Origin: Erythrobacter sp.
GTDB taxonomy: Bacteria; Pseudomonadota; Alphaproteobacteria; Sphingomonadales; Sphingomonadaceae
Direction of reading: 5' to 3'
DNA: 64,000 nucleotides
NCBI RefSeq assembly: GCF_024305245.1
Contig: NZ_JAMWYX010000006.1
Coordinates: 1-64,000 of the forward strand
Shown in pieces: positions 27,501 through 38,974 of this stretch. The first letter of the stretch is position 1. Each line of letters opens with the position of its first letter. The notes beneath the pieces were generated by a model. That model saw nothing but the letters and a program-made list of their open reading frames with translations. It had not been told where the DNA came from and did no database searches. The translations under genes and the position numbers were made by a program.

Positions 27501-28868
27501 ATGACTGACACCTCTCATCCCTTCGCCGCCATCATCCTTGCCGCTGGCAAGGGCACTCGCATGAAAAGCGATACGCACAAGGTCCTGCACAAGATTGCAG
27601 GCCGCGCGATGCTGGAGCATCTGATGGCGTCTCTGGCCGAACTCGGGCCGACGCGGCTGGCGGTGGTGGTCGGCGCGGGCCGCGAGCAGATTGAGGCGGC
27701 GGTCGGCACCCGCGCCGCCACCTGCCTGCAGGAACCGCAGCTCGGCACCGGCCATGCGGTGCAGCAGGCCGAAGACGTACTTGAAGGCTTCGCCGGCGAT
27801 GTGCTGGTGCTTTATGGTGACGTGCCGTTCGTGCAGCCGCAAACCATGCGCGCCATGCTGGAACGGCTTCATGCTCCCGATGCGCCCGCCGCGGTGGTGC
27901 TGGGGTTCGTGCCCGAAAACCCGCTCGCCTATGGCCGGGTGATCGCGAATGACGATGGCCGGATCCGCAAGATGGTCGAATACAAGGACGCAGACGAAAG
28001 CGAGCGCGCCGCACGGCTGTGCAATTCCGGGCTGGTGGCGGCGCGCGCCGGAGACCTGTTCGGGCTGCTGGCGCGGGTCGGCAACGACAATGCGCAGGGC
28101 GAATATTACCTCCCCGATATCGTCAACATCGCCATCGCCGACGGGCGCACCTGCGCGGTGATCGTCGCCGAAACGCCGGATGAGGTGGCGGGGATCAACT
28201 CCCGCGCCGAACTCGCCGGGGCCGAAGCCCGCTGGCAGGCCGCGCGGCGCATCCGGGCAATGGACGAAGGCGCGACCCTGATCGCGCCCGACACGGCATT
28301 CTTCAGCTGGGATACGGTGCTGGGGCGCGACGTCACGATCGAACCCAACGTATTCTTCGGCCCGGGCGTTGAGATCGCGGATAATGTGCTGATCCGCGCC
28401 AACAGTCATATCGAAGGCGCGAAGCTGGCGAGCGGGGTCAAGGTCGGCCCGTTTGCCCGTCTGCGCCCCGGCACGGTGCTGGAGGAAGGCAGCTTCGTCG
28501 GCAATTTCGTTGAGGTGAAGAACGCGGTGCTGGGCGAGGGCGCGAAGGCGAGCCACCTGACCTATCTCGGCGATGCCACCATCGGCGCGGGCGCGAATAT
28601 CGGCGCGGGCACGATCACCTGCAATTACGACGGGTATTTCAAGCACAGGACCGTGATCGGCGAGCGGGCCTTCATCGGCTCGAACTCCGCGCTGGTCGCG
28701 CCGGTCAGCATCGGCGCGGATGCGATTGTTGCGGCGGGATCGACCGTTAGCCGCGACGTGGCAGAGGGCGAACTGAGGATGGTGCGCGCCGAACAGCTGG
28801 TGAAGCCGGGCTGGGCCGACCGCTTCCACGACGCGATGAAGAAGAAGAAAGCGGCGGAGAAGAAGTGA
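27501..28868 (+). CDS. glmU: Bifunctional GlcNAc-1-P uridyltransferase/GlcN-1-P acetyltransferase
   Basis: GlmU makes UDP-GlcNAc, precursor of peptidoglycan and LPS, by acetylating GlcN-1-P and then uridylating it. The 455-residue protein has the nucleotidyltransferase motif ILAAGKGTRMKSDTHKVLH, then YGDVPFV. The C-terminal left-handed beta-helix is visible as hexapeptide repeats (VEVKNAVLGEGAKASHLTYLGDATIGAGANIGAGTITCNYDG). Length is that of the family. Its stop overlaps the next start (GTGA). Confidence 0.98.
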   Translation: MTDTSHPFAAIILAAGKGTRMKSDTHKVLHKIAGRAMLEHLMASLAELGPTRLAVVVGAGREQIEAAVGTRAATCLQEPQLGTGHAVQQAEDVLEGFAGDVLVLYGDVPFVQPQTMRAMLERLHAPDAPAAVVLGFVPENPLAYGRVIANDDGRIRKMVEYKDADESERAARLCNSGLVAARAGDLFGLLARVGNDNAQGEYYLPDIVNIAIADGRTCAVIVAETPDEVAGINSRAELAGAEARWQAARRIRAMDEGATLIAPDTAFFSWDTVLGRDVTIEPNVFFGPGVEIADNVLIRANSHIEGAKLASGVKVGPFARLRPGTVLEEGSFVGNFVEVKNAVLGEGAKASHLTYLGDATIGAGANIGAGTITCNYDGYFKHRTVIGERAFIGSNSALVAPVSIGADAIVAAGSTVSRDVAEGELRMVRAEQLVKPGWADRFHDAMKKKKAAEKK

Positions 28869-29131
28869 GCGATCCCCTCACCTGCTGGCTGTGCGACCGC
28901 CCGCTCGGCGATATCGTGCAGTGGCATCACCCGGTGCCCAAGGCGAAGAAGGGCAAGATCAAGGTGCCGGTCCACCCGATCTGCCACAAAACGATCCACG
29001 CCAACTTCACCAACAACGAACTCGCCCGCATCGGTGATGACGCCAGCGTGATCCGCGATAACCCGGCTATCGCCAAATTCGTCTCATGGGTCGCCAACAA
29101 GCCCGCCGATTTCGACGCGCCGACGCGCTGA
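28865..29131 (+). CDS. Small HNH-type nuclease-like protein
   Basis: This 88-residue protein starts at GTG, overlapping the glmU stop. It has a treble-clef-like zinc motif CWLCDRPL, then WHHPVPKAKKGK and HPICHKTIHANFTNNEL, the HNH endonuclease layout (His-His, Asn, His with two Cys pairs). A housekeeping or DNA-processing role is possible. Its coupling to glmU is probably positional. Catalytic activity cannot be judged. Confidence 0.8.
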   Translation: MSDPLTCWLCDRPLGDIVQWHHPVPKAKKGKIKVPVHPICHKTIHANFTNNELARIGDDASVIRDNPAIAKFVSWVANKPADFDAPTR

Positions 29132-29201
29132 AGCGTCGGGCGCGGGGAACCTTTGATTGCGCCATCGGCTGATACAGCGAGACTGAATCAGGAGATACGC
29201 C

Positions 29202-29798
29202 ATGAAAGCCGGACGATGGATTGCCGCAGGGATCGGCCTTGTAGCCGTAGGAGCCGCCGCCGTGTACGCCCAGAAACGCAACACCGAAGAACCCGACTTC
29301 GCGCTCATCCGGGCCGAGGGTGACTTCGAACTGCGCGATTACCCCGCGCTGGTGGTGGCCGAAGTCACGTCATCGGGCGATCGCCAGCGTGCCAGCGGGC
29401 CAAGCTTCCGCAGGCTTGCCGCCTATATCTTCGCGCAGGATCGGCCCGAAGGCGGTGAGAGCATTGCGATGACCGCGCCTGTCATCCAGCAGGAAACCGG
29501 GGCCGGACGCTGGCAAATGCGCTTCGTCATGCCTTCCAAATACACGCTCGACACGCTCCCCCCTGCGCCTGCCGATATTACCCTGACGCAAGTGCCCGCA
29601 AGGCGGATGGCGGCAGTGCGGTTTTCCGGCAATGGCGGCGCGGCCGATCTTGCCGCGCGCGAGGCGCAATTGCGCAAATGGCTCGCCGGGCAGGACATTG
29701 CGCCGTCAGGAGATGCGGAGTTCGCCTTCTACGATGCGCCGATGGTGCCCGGTCCGCTGCGCCGCAACGAAGTGCTGATCCCGATCGGCCCAGCGTAA
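29202..29798 (+). CDS. SOUL family heme-binding protein
   Basis: This 198-residue protein has an N-terminal hydrophobic signal or anchor (GRWIAAGIGLVAVGAAAVYA). The SOUL/HBP domain follows (FALIRAEGDFELRDYPALVVAEV, SIAMTAPVIQQ, MRFVMPSKYTLDTLPPA). Homologues bind heme or other tetrapyrroles; enzymatic activity is not established. Start 29202 follows AGGAG. It is convergent with the DUF1153 gene, separated by only 3 bp. Confidence 0.92.
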   Translation: MKAGRWIAAGIGLVAVGAAAVYAQKRNTEEPDFALIRAEGDFELRDYPALVVAEVTSSGDRQRASGPSFRRLAAYIFAQDRPEGGESIAMTAPVIQQETGAGRWQMRFVMPSKYTLDTLPPAPADITLTQVPARRMAAVRFSGNGGAADLAAREAQLRKWLAGQDIAPSGDAEFAFYDAPMVPGPLRRNEVLIPIGPA

Positions 29799-29801
29799 CC
29801 C

Positions 29802-30041
29802 TCAGGCGTTTTCCATCCGCGCCGCATCGCCGCCCGAGGCGACGTAATCGCGCTCCCACTGCTCGAACTCGCTGCGGCTGAGCAAGTAGCGTTGGCGCGC
29901 TTCGTGAAAGCTGATCGCCTGTTCCCGCACGGCGCGCACGACATCGTCCTTGCGCGCTTTCGACCAGTGGACGCGGTGGTTGCGTGGCAGGCCATAGCGC
30001 TTGATCGCTTCGCCTATCGAAATATCCCTCGGGTACGCCAT
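29802..30041 (-). CDS. DUF1153 (SciP-like) protein
   Basis: This 79-residue protein has the DUF1153 pattern: HWSKARKDDVVRAVREQAISFHEARQRYLLSRSEFEQWERDY. It resembles SciP, the Caulobacter helix-turn-helix regulator that antagonises CtrA-dependent transcription (RRKAEVVAAVR and CERYTLTVEEFLSWQ in the family). It is slightly shorter at the N terminus. It is likely a small DNA- or CtrA-binding cell-cycle regulator. Regulation of this gene is unknown; two GTTAA half-sites lie about 65-95 bp upstream. Assigning true SciP orthology needs synteny. Confidence 0.8.
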   Translation of the reverse strand: MAYPRDISIGEAIKRYGLPRNHRVHWSKARKDDVVRAVREQAISFHEARQRYLLSRSEFEQWERDYVASGGDAARMENA

Positions 30042-30233
30042 TCGTCAGCTCCTTGTGTGCTCGTGCCGGTATCGCCCCCGATGGACCGATTGTTGACGGG
30101 CAGACTTAACGAGTCGCTGCGGAACAGGGTTAAGCGGGCGTTGATGAAACGCCCCGTGCCGCGTGTGCGACGAGCCGAGGCCAAGTGTCGGAATGCTTTA
30201 CAAGTGGCACTCAAGCCGCGCCGGTCATTAATG

Positions 30234-30264
30234 CAAAAAGGGCGGCCCCATGCCGGAGCCGCCC
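30234..30264 (-). terminator. Rho-independent terminator of the prolyl oligopeptidase gene
   Basis: On the minus strand GGGCGGC-TCCGGCATGGG-GCCGCCC forms a stem followed by TTTTTGC. It lies about 25 bp past the stop at 30290. Confidence 0.85.
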
Positions 30265-30289
30265 CTCGATTGCATCGGGTTGGCGAAGC

Positions 30290-32458
30290 CTATTCGCCGC
30301 CGCCGCCAGCCTGCGGCGCGTCCATCAACCGCTGCATCAGATAGACGAATTGCAGCGCCTGCAGCTTGGCGCGCTGTTCGTTGTCGACCCCGCCCGAATG
30401 GCCGCCGGTGGTATCCTCGAAGTAGTAATAGGGCTGGCCCAGTTCCTTCAGCTTCGCCGCGCCCTTGCGCGCGTGGGCGGGATGCGTGCGGTCATCGGCG
30501 GTCGATGCCCACAGGAACGGGGCGGGGTAATCCACGCCCGCCTCGATCTTCTGATAGGGCGAATAGCCTTCGATCCAGGCGCGCTGTTCGGGGATGCGCG
30601 GATCGCCATATTCGCCGATCCACGAAGCCCCGCGCCCGATCAAGTGATAACGCAGCATGTCGAACAGCGGGATCTGCACGATCGCTGCGCCGAACAGGTC
30701 GGGCCGCTGCGTGAAGGCGGTGCCGACCAGCAGCCCGCCTTGCGAGCCGCCCTGGATGCCGAGATGCTCGGGCGAGGTGAAGCCGCGCTGGACCAGATCC
30801 TCGCCCACCGCGATGAAATCATCCCAGGTGCGCTGCTTGTTCTCGCGGATCGCGGTCTGGTGCCAGTTCGGGCCGAACTCGCCGCCGCCGCGCAGGTTGG
30901 CGAGCACATAGGCACCGCCCTTTTCCACCCACAGCTTACCGGTGCTGCCGAGATAGGCGGGCAGGCGCGCAACCTGAAACCCGCCATAGCCGGTCAGCAA
31001 GGTGGCGGTATCGCCGTCCAGCGCCATGCCCTTGGGCTTGACGATGAAGTAGGGGATTTTCGTCCCGTCCTTGCTGGTCGCCTCGTGCTGTTCGACCTCC
31101 ATGCCCTCGGGCGCGAAATAGGCCGGGCTGGTCTTCAGCACTGCGGGCGGCGCGGAGCCATCGGTGTAATAGAGCGTGGTCGGATTGAGGAAGTCGCTGA
31201 CCGTGTACATGATCTGGTCAGTCTCGTTCGACGAAGCCGCGATGCCGAGCGTTGCGTTGTCCGGCAGCGCCACTTCGCGGCTGACCCATGCGCCGTCCTG
31301 AAAGTTGAACTCCAGCACCTTGCCGATCACATTGTCGAGCAGCGTGACATACAGGGAATTGGCCGTGACCGTGCCGCCCTGCTTGGTCTGGCGATCGCCC
31401 GGCGCCCAAACCAGCGTCTTTACCGCGCCGTTGGGGTCGGCCTTCCATTCCTCCAGATCCATCGCGATCAGGCTGTCGGCGGGGAAGGTCTGGCCGTCCA
31501 CCGTCCAGTCGACATCGGTCGACATCAGCAGGTGCCCATCGACGATTCCGTAGGGGCTGGCCTTCTTGGGAATGTCGAGCTGCAACCATTCGCCGTCCTT
31601 CTCGACGAAATATTCGCTTTCATGGAAGCTGATGCCGCGCCGGGCCATCCGGGCGTGGATCACCGCGTCATTGTCGCGCAGCAGATAGGCTCCGGCGGAG
31701 ACGTCGGTTGGCTCGCCGCGAAAGATTTCGGGTGCGTCGGCGATATCGGTGCCGCGCTTCCAGACGCGGCTGGTGAACGGATATTCGCTTTCCGTCACCG
31801 TTCCTTCACCGAAACTGCGCCCGACCAGCAGCGTGTCGGCGTCGATCCATTGCACGCCGCCCTGGCTCTTGGCATCGAGCACGAAGCCGCCTTCGACGAA
31901 CTGCTTGGTCGCGGTATCGAATTCACGCATGATGGTGGCGTCCTCGCCGCCGTCAGACAGCGCGACCATGCACTTGTTGAGCGCCGGCGGCAGGCAGGTC
32001 GAGCCCTGATAGACCCACTCCTTGCCTTCGGCTGCGGCGAGCGCATCGACATCCAGAATGATCTCCCATTCGGGCTTGTCGGTGCGGTAGCTTTCCAGCG
32101 TGGTCCGGCGCAGCAGGCCCTTGGGGTTCGCCTTGTCCTGCCAGAAATTATACAGCCCGTCGGGGCGGAAGCTGACGAAGGGGATGCGGTCTTCGCTGTC
32201 GAAGATCGCCAGCGCCTCGGCCTTCAACTGCTCGTAGCGCGGATCGGCTTCGAACGCGGCAAGGGTGCGGGTGTTTTCGTTACCGACCCAGTCGAGCGCT
32301 TCCTTGGAACGCGCTTCCTCAAGCCAGATATAGGGGTCCTGCTCGGGGCCGGGGATGCCGTCCACCGGGGCTTCGGCGGGGTTTCCTTGCGCGTCTGCGC
32401 CAGTGGTGGAAGCAATGGTCATGGCCAGAGCCAGAGCAAGGGTTGAGACAAGTTTCAA
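30290..32458 (-). CDS. Secreted prolyl oligopeptidase (S9A)
   Basis: This is a 722-residue serine peptidase of family S9A. A TTG at 32458, with GAGGAGAGG upstream, yields a signal peptide (MKLVSTLALALAMTIASTTGADA), so the enzyme is exported. The beta-propeller begins DPYIWLEEARSKEALDWV. The hydrolase domain carries GIQGGSQGGLL (nucleophile Ser), ANLRGGGEFG, and C-terminal DDRTHPAHARKG (Asp) and GGHSGGVD (His), completing the triad. It cleaves after proline in peptides. A start at 33070 suggested by the open frame would run through atpC and the upstream repeat, and is rejected. Confidence 0.93.
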   Translation of the reverse strand: MKLVSTLALALAMTIASTTGADAQGNPAEAPVDGIPGPEQDPYIWLEEARSKEALDWVGNENTRTLAAFEADPRYEQLKAEALAIFDSEDRIPFVSFRPDGLYNFWQDKANPKGLLRRTTLESYRTDKPEWEIILDVDALAAAEGKEWVYQGSTCLPPALNKCMVALSDGGEDATIMREFDTATKQFVEGGFVLDAKSQGGVQWIDADTLLVGRSFGEGTVTESEYPFTSRVWKRGTDIADAPEIFRGEPTDVSAGAYLLRDNDAVIHARMARRGISFHESEYFVEKDGEWLQLDIPKKASPYGIVDGHLLMSTDVDWTVDGQTFPADSLIAMDLEEWKADPNGAVKTLVWAPGDRQTKQGGTVTANSLYVTLLDNVIGKVLEFNFQDGAWVSREVALPDNATLGIAASSNETDQIMYTVSDFLNPTTLYYTDGSAPPAVLKTSPAYFAPEGMEVEQHEATSKDGTKIPYFIVKPKGMALDGDTATLLTGYGGFQVARLPAYLGSTGKLWVEKGGAYVLANLRGGGEFGPNWHQTAIRENKQRTWDDFIAVGEDLVQRGFTSPEHLGIQGGSQGGLLVGTAFTQRPDLFGAAIVQIPLFDMLRYHLIGRGASWIGEYGDPRIPEQRAWIEGYSPYQKIEAGVDYPAPFLWASTADDRTHPAHARKGAAKLKELGQPYYYFEDTTGGHSGGVDNEQRAKLQALQFVYLMQRLMDAPQAGGGGE

Positions 32459-32530
32459 GCGTCCTCTCCTCAGGGGATTGATGGGCGGTGTTGTGCCGAG
32501 GGAAGGGTGCAAAGGGAAGGGGATACAAAC

Positions 32531-32556
32531 AAAAAGGGCAGGCACTTGGCCCGCCC
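32531..32556 (-). terminator. Terminator at the end of the atp operon
   Basis: On the minus strand GGGCGGGCCAAGTGCCTGCCC (7-bp stem with one mismatch) is followed by TTTTTGTTTG. It lies about 30 bp after atpC. Confidence 0.75.
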
Positions 32557-32585
32557 TCGATGGTCGTTCGTCGATTGGTGAGGGA

Positions 32586-32843
32586 TTACCCCTCGACGTG
32601 TTCGGCCAGCACGGTGAGGCCCTTTTCATTGACCTCGGCAAAGCCGCCGCGCACCTGAATGATCTCGGGCGCAGCGTTCGCGCTGACGAATACCTGCACT
32701 GCACCGTCGCGGATCGTCGACATGAAGGGCGCATGGCCTTCCAGCACGCCGAATTCGCCTTCGGTACCGGGGACGACCACCATGTGGACGTCTTCCGACC
32801 GGACAAGCTTGGCAGGGGTGACGAGTTCGAAGTGGAGGGGCAT
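32586..32843 (-). CDS. atpC: F1F0 ATP synthase subunit epsilon
   Basis: Epsilon is the central-stalk subunit that connects gamma to the c-ring and can inhibit hydrolysis. The 85-residue protein keeps the N-terminal beta-sandwich ([40 protein letters not shown]) and lacks the C-terminal helical pair of E. coli epsilon, so it is short; truncated epsilon occurs in alphaproteobacteria. Last gene of the atp operon, separated from atpD by a palindromic repeat of about 120 bp. Confidence 0.95.
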   Translation of the reverse strand: MPLHFELVTPAKLVRSEDVHMVVVPGTEGEFGVLEGHAPFMSTIRDGAVQVFVSANAAPEIIQVRGGFAEVNEKGLTVLAEHVEG

Positions 32844-32856
32844 TGTCTCTTCCTAA

Positions 32857-32974
32857 CCCCCCTCCCGCTTGCGGGAGGGGCTGGGGGTGGGAATGGGCCG
32901 GCAGAGGCCCACCCCGCTGCGACTAGGCCGCTATCGCAGCCAAGTCTCGCTCCCCTCCCGCAAGCGGGAGGGGG
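32857..32974. repeat. Composite palindromic repeat, family C copy 1 (between atpD and atpC)
   Basis: Left arm CCCCTCCCGC-TT-GCGGGAGGGG (32859-32880) and right arm CCCCTCCCGC-AA-GCGGGAGGGG are each self-complementary. Between them GGGGGTGGG and CCCACCCC pair as well. The related copy is at 53828-53926. Within an operon such hairpins can alter mRNA stability and the ratio of flanking gene products (inference). Confidence 0.85.
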
Positions 32975-32981
32975 AAGCGGA

Positions 32982-34487
<1,506 letters not shown>

Positions 34488-34919
34488 TTATTCGGTGGGA
34501 AGGGTATCGATCGCAACGTCGGCGGCGGGCTGATCCGCCAGAGCATTTGCCCGCTCCAGCGATTCGCAGAAGCGCGGCTCTTGCTCGACCGTCCAGCCTT
34601 CTCCCAGCTGTTCGATGGTCAGGCTGCGCTCCGTGCCTTCGGGGTCGGTTTCGAAGGCGAATTCGCAAGCGAAAGACGCACCGAGATTTTGCGCCAGACA
34701 GGTCGACGTCCGGATGGTGTTGCGCAAGGTGGGGCAGGCTTCCTCGAGCGCCAGCTGAACCGTCGCCATATCGGGCGCGTCGGAACTGTCACCCACGATG
34801 TCGCCGCCCGAGACGTCGGCTTCGACCGCGTCGGGCGCCAGATCGGCAGTGTCTTCCCCGCTCGGATTTCCGCAAGCGGCGAGGGTTGCAACGAGGGTGA
34901 GGGCGATGAGCTTTTTCAT
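34488..34919 (-). CDS. Putative lipoprotein inside the atp operon
   Basis: This 143-residue protein begins [21 protein letters not shown], with lipobox LAAC (Cys 16). An acidic linker follows, then a domain with four cysteines ([26 protein letters not shown]) that may form disulfides in the periplasm. The ATG at 34919 overlaps the atpG stop (ATGA), so it is translationally coupled; atpD starts 48 bp after its stop. No homology is recognised. Not a known ATP synthase subunit; the operon position suggests co-expression only. Confidence 0.85.
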   Translation of the reverse strand: MKKLIALTLVATLAACGNPSGEDTADLAPDAVEADVSGGDIVGDSSDAPDMATVQLALEEACPTLRNTIRTSTCLAQNLGASFACEFAFETDPEGTERSLTIEQLGEGWTVEQEPRFCESLERANALADQPAADVAIDTLPTE

Positions 34920-35785
34920 AGCGCTTCTGCTCCTGCGATGATTTCGATCAATTCGGTCGTGATCGCGGCCTGACGGCTGCGGTTGTACTGGATGGTCAGC
35001 TTCTGGATCAGATCGCCCGCGTTGCGCGTGGCGTTGTCCATCGCGGTCATCGATGCGCCCTGTTCTGATGCTTCGCGTTCGAGCAGCGCGCCGAACAGCT
35101 GCGTGCGCACGTAACGCGGCAGCAGTTCTTCGAGGATTTCCTCCTCGCCAGGCTCGTAGTCGACCACAGCGCCGGTATCTTCCGCGGCGGCAGGTGCGGG
35201 AACCGGGATCAGCTGATTGATGGTCGGATCCTGCGCCAGCGCCGATTTGAAGGTCGGGTAGATCAGGTGCGCGACATCGAATTCGCCCGAGCCGAACATG
35301 CCGATCAGTTCATCGGCAATCGCTTCGGCTTCGTTGAAGCCCGGGGTCTTGACCGTGCTGGTGTCGTATCCGGCGCCGATCAGGTTGGGGTATTCGCGCT
35401 TCAGCGGCGCGCGGCCTTTTTTGCCGACCAGGTAGAATTCGACCGTCTTGCCAGCCGCCATCAATTCCTTGGCCTTGATCTTGGCAGCCTTGACGAGGTT
35501 CGAGTTCAGACCGCCGCACAGCCCCTTGTCGGTGTTGACCACCACGAGGAGGTGGCGCTGATCCGCGCCGGTCCCGGCCAGCAGCTTGGGCGCGCTGTCG
35601 CCCGACACCTTGCCCGCGAGGCTCGCCATCACCGCGGCAAGCCGCGTGGCATAGGGCCGGCCAGCCTCAGCCGCAGCCTGCGCACGGCGCAGCTTGGCCG
35701 CCGCGACCATCTGCTTGGCCTTGGTGATCTTCTGGGTCGATTTGACCGAGTTGATCCGACCTTTGAGTTCCTTGAGTGAGGGCAC
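34916..35785 (-). CDS. atpG: F1F0 ATP synthase subunit gamma
   Basis: Gamma is the rotating central shaft of F1. The 289-residue protein begins [32 protein letters not shown] and ends [33 protein letters not shown], both canonical ends that form the coiled coil. It includes LCGGLNSNL. It overlaps the downstream lipoprotein start by 4 bp and follows atpA by 12 bp. Confidence 0.98.
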   Translation of the reverse strand: MPSLKELKGRINSVKSTQKITKAKQMVAAAKLRRAQAAAEAGRPYATRLAAVMASLAGKVSGDSAPKLLAGTGADQRHLLVVVNTDKGLCGGLNSNLVKAAKIKAKELMAAGKTVEFYLVGKKGRAPLKREYPNLIGAGYDTSTVKTPGFNEAEAIADELIGMFGSGEFDVAHLIYPTFKSALAQDPTINQLIPVPAPAAAEDTGAVVDYEPGEEEILEELLPRYVRTQLFGALLEREASEQGASMTAMDNATRNAGDLIQKLTIQYNRSRQAAITTELIEIIAGAEAL

Positions 35786-35797
35786 TGGGCGGTGTCC

Positions 35798-37339
<1,542 letters not shown>

Positions 37340-37368
37340 TTAAGCCTTCATGGGCGTGTTTGTGCGGC

Positions 37369-37923
37369 TTACGCCTTCATGCTTTGGGCAAGCGAGTTGA
37401 GACGGGTGCGGATCGAGGCATCGATGCGCTGCGATCCGATGGTGACGACAAGACCGCCGAGCAGGTCTGGATCGACCGAGGCGGTGAGCATGACGGTGCG
37501 GCCCTGCCGCGCGGTCAGTTTATGCTTCAAGGTGGCGAGCTGATCGTCGGACAGCGGGTGCGCGCTGGTGACGGTGGCGTTGACTTCGCCGCGCTGGGCG
37601 GCGGCAATCGCCTTGAACGCCGAGATAATGCCGGGCAGCTTGCCCAACCGCCGGTTGGCGGCGAGCACGCCGAGGAAATTGGTGGTCAGCGCTGACAGCT
37701 TCAGCTTTTTCGCCACCGCTGCCATTGCCGCACCCTGCGCATCGCGCGACAGTTCCGGATTGGTGGTCAGCGCGGCCAGATCGGCCGATTCGGCCAGCGC
37801 GGCACTGATCGTTTCGAGATCGCTCTCGACAGGGGTGACCTTGCCGTTCTCGCTGGCGAGATCGAACAGGGCCGAGGCGTAGCGTCCAGCCAGGCTGGCC
37901 TTGATACCGGCGGAAATATCCAC
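37369..37923 (-). CDS. atpH: F1F0 ATP synthase subunit delta
   Basis: Delta joins F1 to the peripheral stalk. The 184-residue protein starts at GTG 37923 (AGAGGAC upstream), reading [27 protein letters not shown]. It ends with the conserved [32 protein letters not shown]. It is the first gene of the F1 operon; the F0 genes (atpBEF) are not in the window, the usual split arrangement of alphaproteobacteria. Confidence 0.96.
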   Translation of the reverse strand: MDISAGIKASLAGRYASALFDLASENGKVTPVESDLETISAALAESADLAALTTNPELSRDAQGAAMAAVAKKLKLSALTTNFLGVLAANRRLGKLPGIISAFKAIAAAQRGEVNATVTSAHPLSDDQLATLKHKLTARQGRTVMLTASVDPDLLGGLVVTIGSQRIDASIRTRLNSLAQSMKA

Positions 37924-38131
37924 GCGTGTTCTGTCCTCTTGCGAGCTTCGAAGGATAATTGCTTGGGCTTCGGGCGGGGGGCGAGCGCAATGGCTGCCTG
38001 CCGAGGCTGGCGCGCGCCTAGCAATTGATTCCCGAAGGTGCAAGCCGGTGGGCGGGATTCTCTGGACAGGAAAGCGGCAGCGCGACAGATTGCGCAGGCA
38101 AGAGGCGCTGAACGCCCGAGGGAGAGGATCG

Positions 38132-38959
38132 ATGGAAATGAAGCCTATGGCCCCGCGCTGCGGGGTCGAATTCGCGGGCGTTTCGCTGAAGGATTGCAGC
38201 GATGCCGATATGGCGGCGATCAAGCAGGCGATCTACGAACACGGCGTGGCGGTGCTGCGCGATCAGGACTTCGCGCCCGAGGATCACATTGGCTTTGCCA
38301 AGCGCTGGGGCGGGATCGACCTCAATAACTACTTCCCGCTCGATCCGCGCTGGCCGGAAATCGCGCTGGTGGCCAAGGCGCCCGACCAGACCACCAATAT
38401 CGGCGGGGCGTGGCATACCGATCATTCCTATGACCCGGTGCCTGCGATGGGATCGATCCTGGTTGCCCGCGTGCTGCCGCCTGCCGGGGGCGACACCCTG
38501 TTCGCGCATATGGGCGCAGCCTATGACGACCTTTCGGACGAGGTGAAGGCCGCGATCGAGGGGCTGGAGGCGTTCCACACCGCAGATCACATCTACAAGG
38601 CCGATGGCCTATATGCGCAGACCGATCAGGGCAAGGCGTTGCGCGGGCAGGACATCCGCACCGGCGCGGTGCATCCGGTGGTGATCCGGCATCCGCAGAC
38701 CGGGCGGCGGCTGCTTTATGTCAATGGCGGCTTCACGATCAATTTCGTCGGCCAGACCCGCGAGGAAAGCCTGCCGCTGCTGTCGCAACTGCTCGCCGCT
38801 GCGGTGCGGGACGATAACCAGTGCCGCGTGGTGTGGGAGCCGGGCACGGTCGCGATCTGGGATAACCGGACGACGTGGCACAACGCGCTCAATGACTATC
38901 ACGGTCACGCGCGCGAGATGCACCGGATTACGCTGAGCGGGGAGGCACTGGCGGCCTAG
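38132..38959 (+). CDS. TauD/TfdA family Fe(II)/2-oxoglutarate dioxygenase
   Basis: This 275-residue protein has the iron-binding motif [14 protein letters not shown] (His/Asp) near residue 95, the distal His in TTWHNALND near residue 253 and the 2-oxoglutarate-binding Arg in [10 protein letters not shown]. It resembles alpha-ketoglutarate-dependent taurine or arylalkanoate dioxygenases; the substrate is unknown. Start 38132 follows GGAGAGG. Divergent from atpH; convergent with the protease gene. Confidence 0.92.
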   Translation: MEMKPMAPRCGVEFAGVSLKDCSDADMAAIKQAIYEHGVAVLRDQDFAPEDHIGFAKRWGGIDLNNYFPLDPRWPEIALVAKAPDQTTNIGGAWHTDHSYDPVPAMGSILVARVLPPAGGDTLFAHMGAAYDDLSDEVKAAIEGLEAFHTADHIYKADGLYAQTDQGKALRGQDIRTGAVHPVVIRHPQTGRRLLYVNGGFTINFVGQTREESLPLLSQLLAAAVRDDNQCRVVWEPGTVAIWDNRTTWHNALNDYHGHAREMHRITLSGEALAA

Positions 38960-38974
38960 CTATCCTCAGGCGGA

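Noticed and set aside
30104..30134. Two TTAA half-sites upstream of the SciP-like gene
   Set aside because: They are separated by about 20 bp, not the 7 expected of a CtrA site.
30185..32446. 753-codon plus-strand open frame
   Set aside because: It lies antisense to the prolyl oligopeptidase, whose minus-strand product has full catalytic motifs; the opposite frame is a GC-rich shadow with no recognisable domain.
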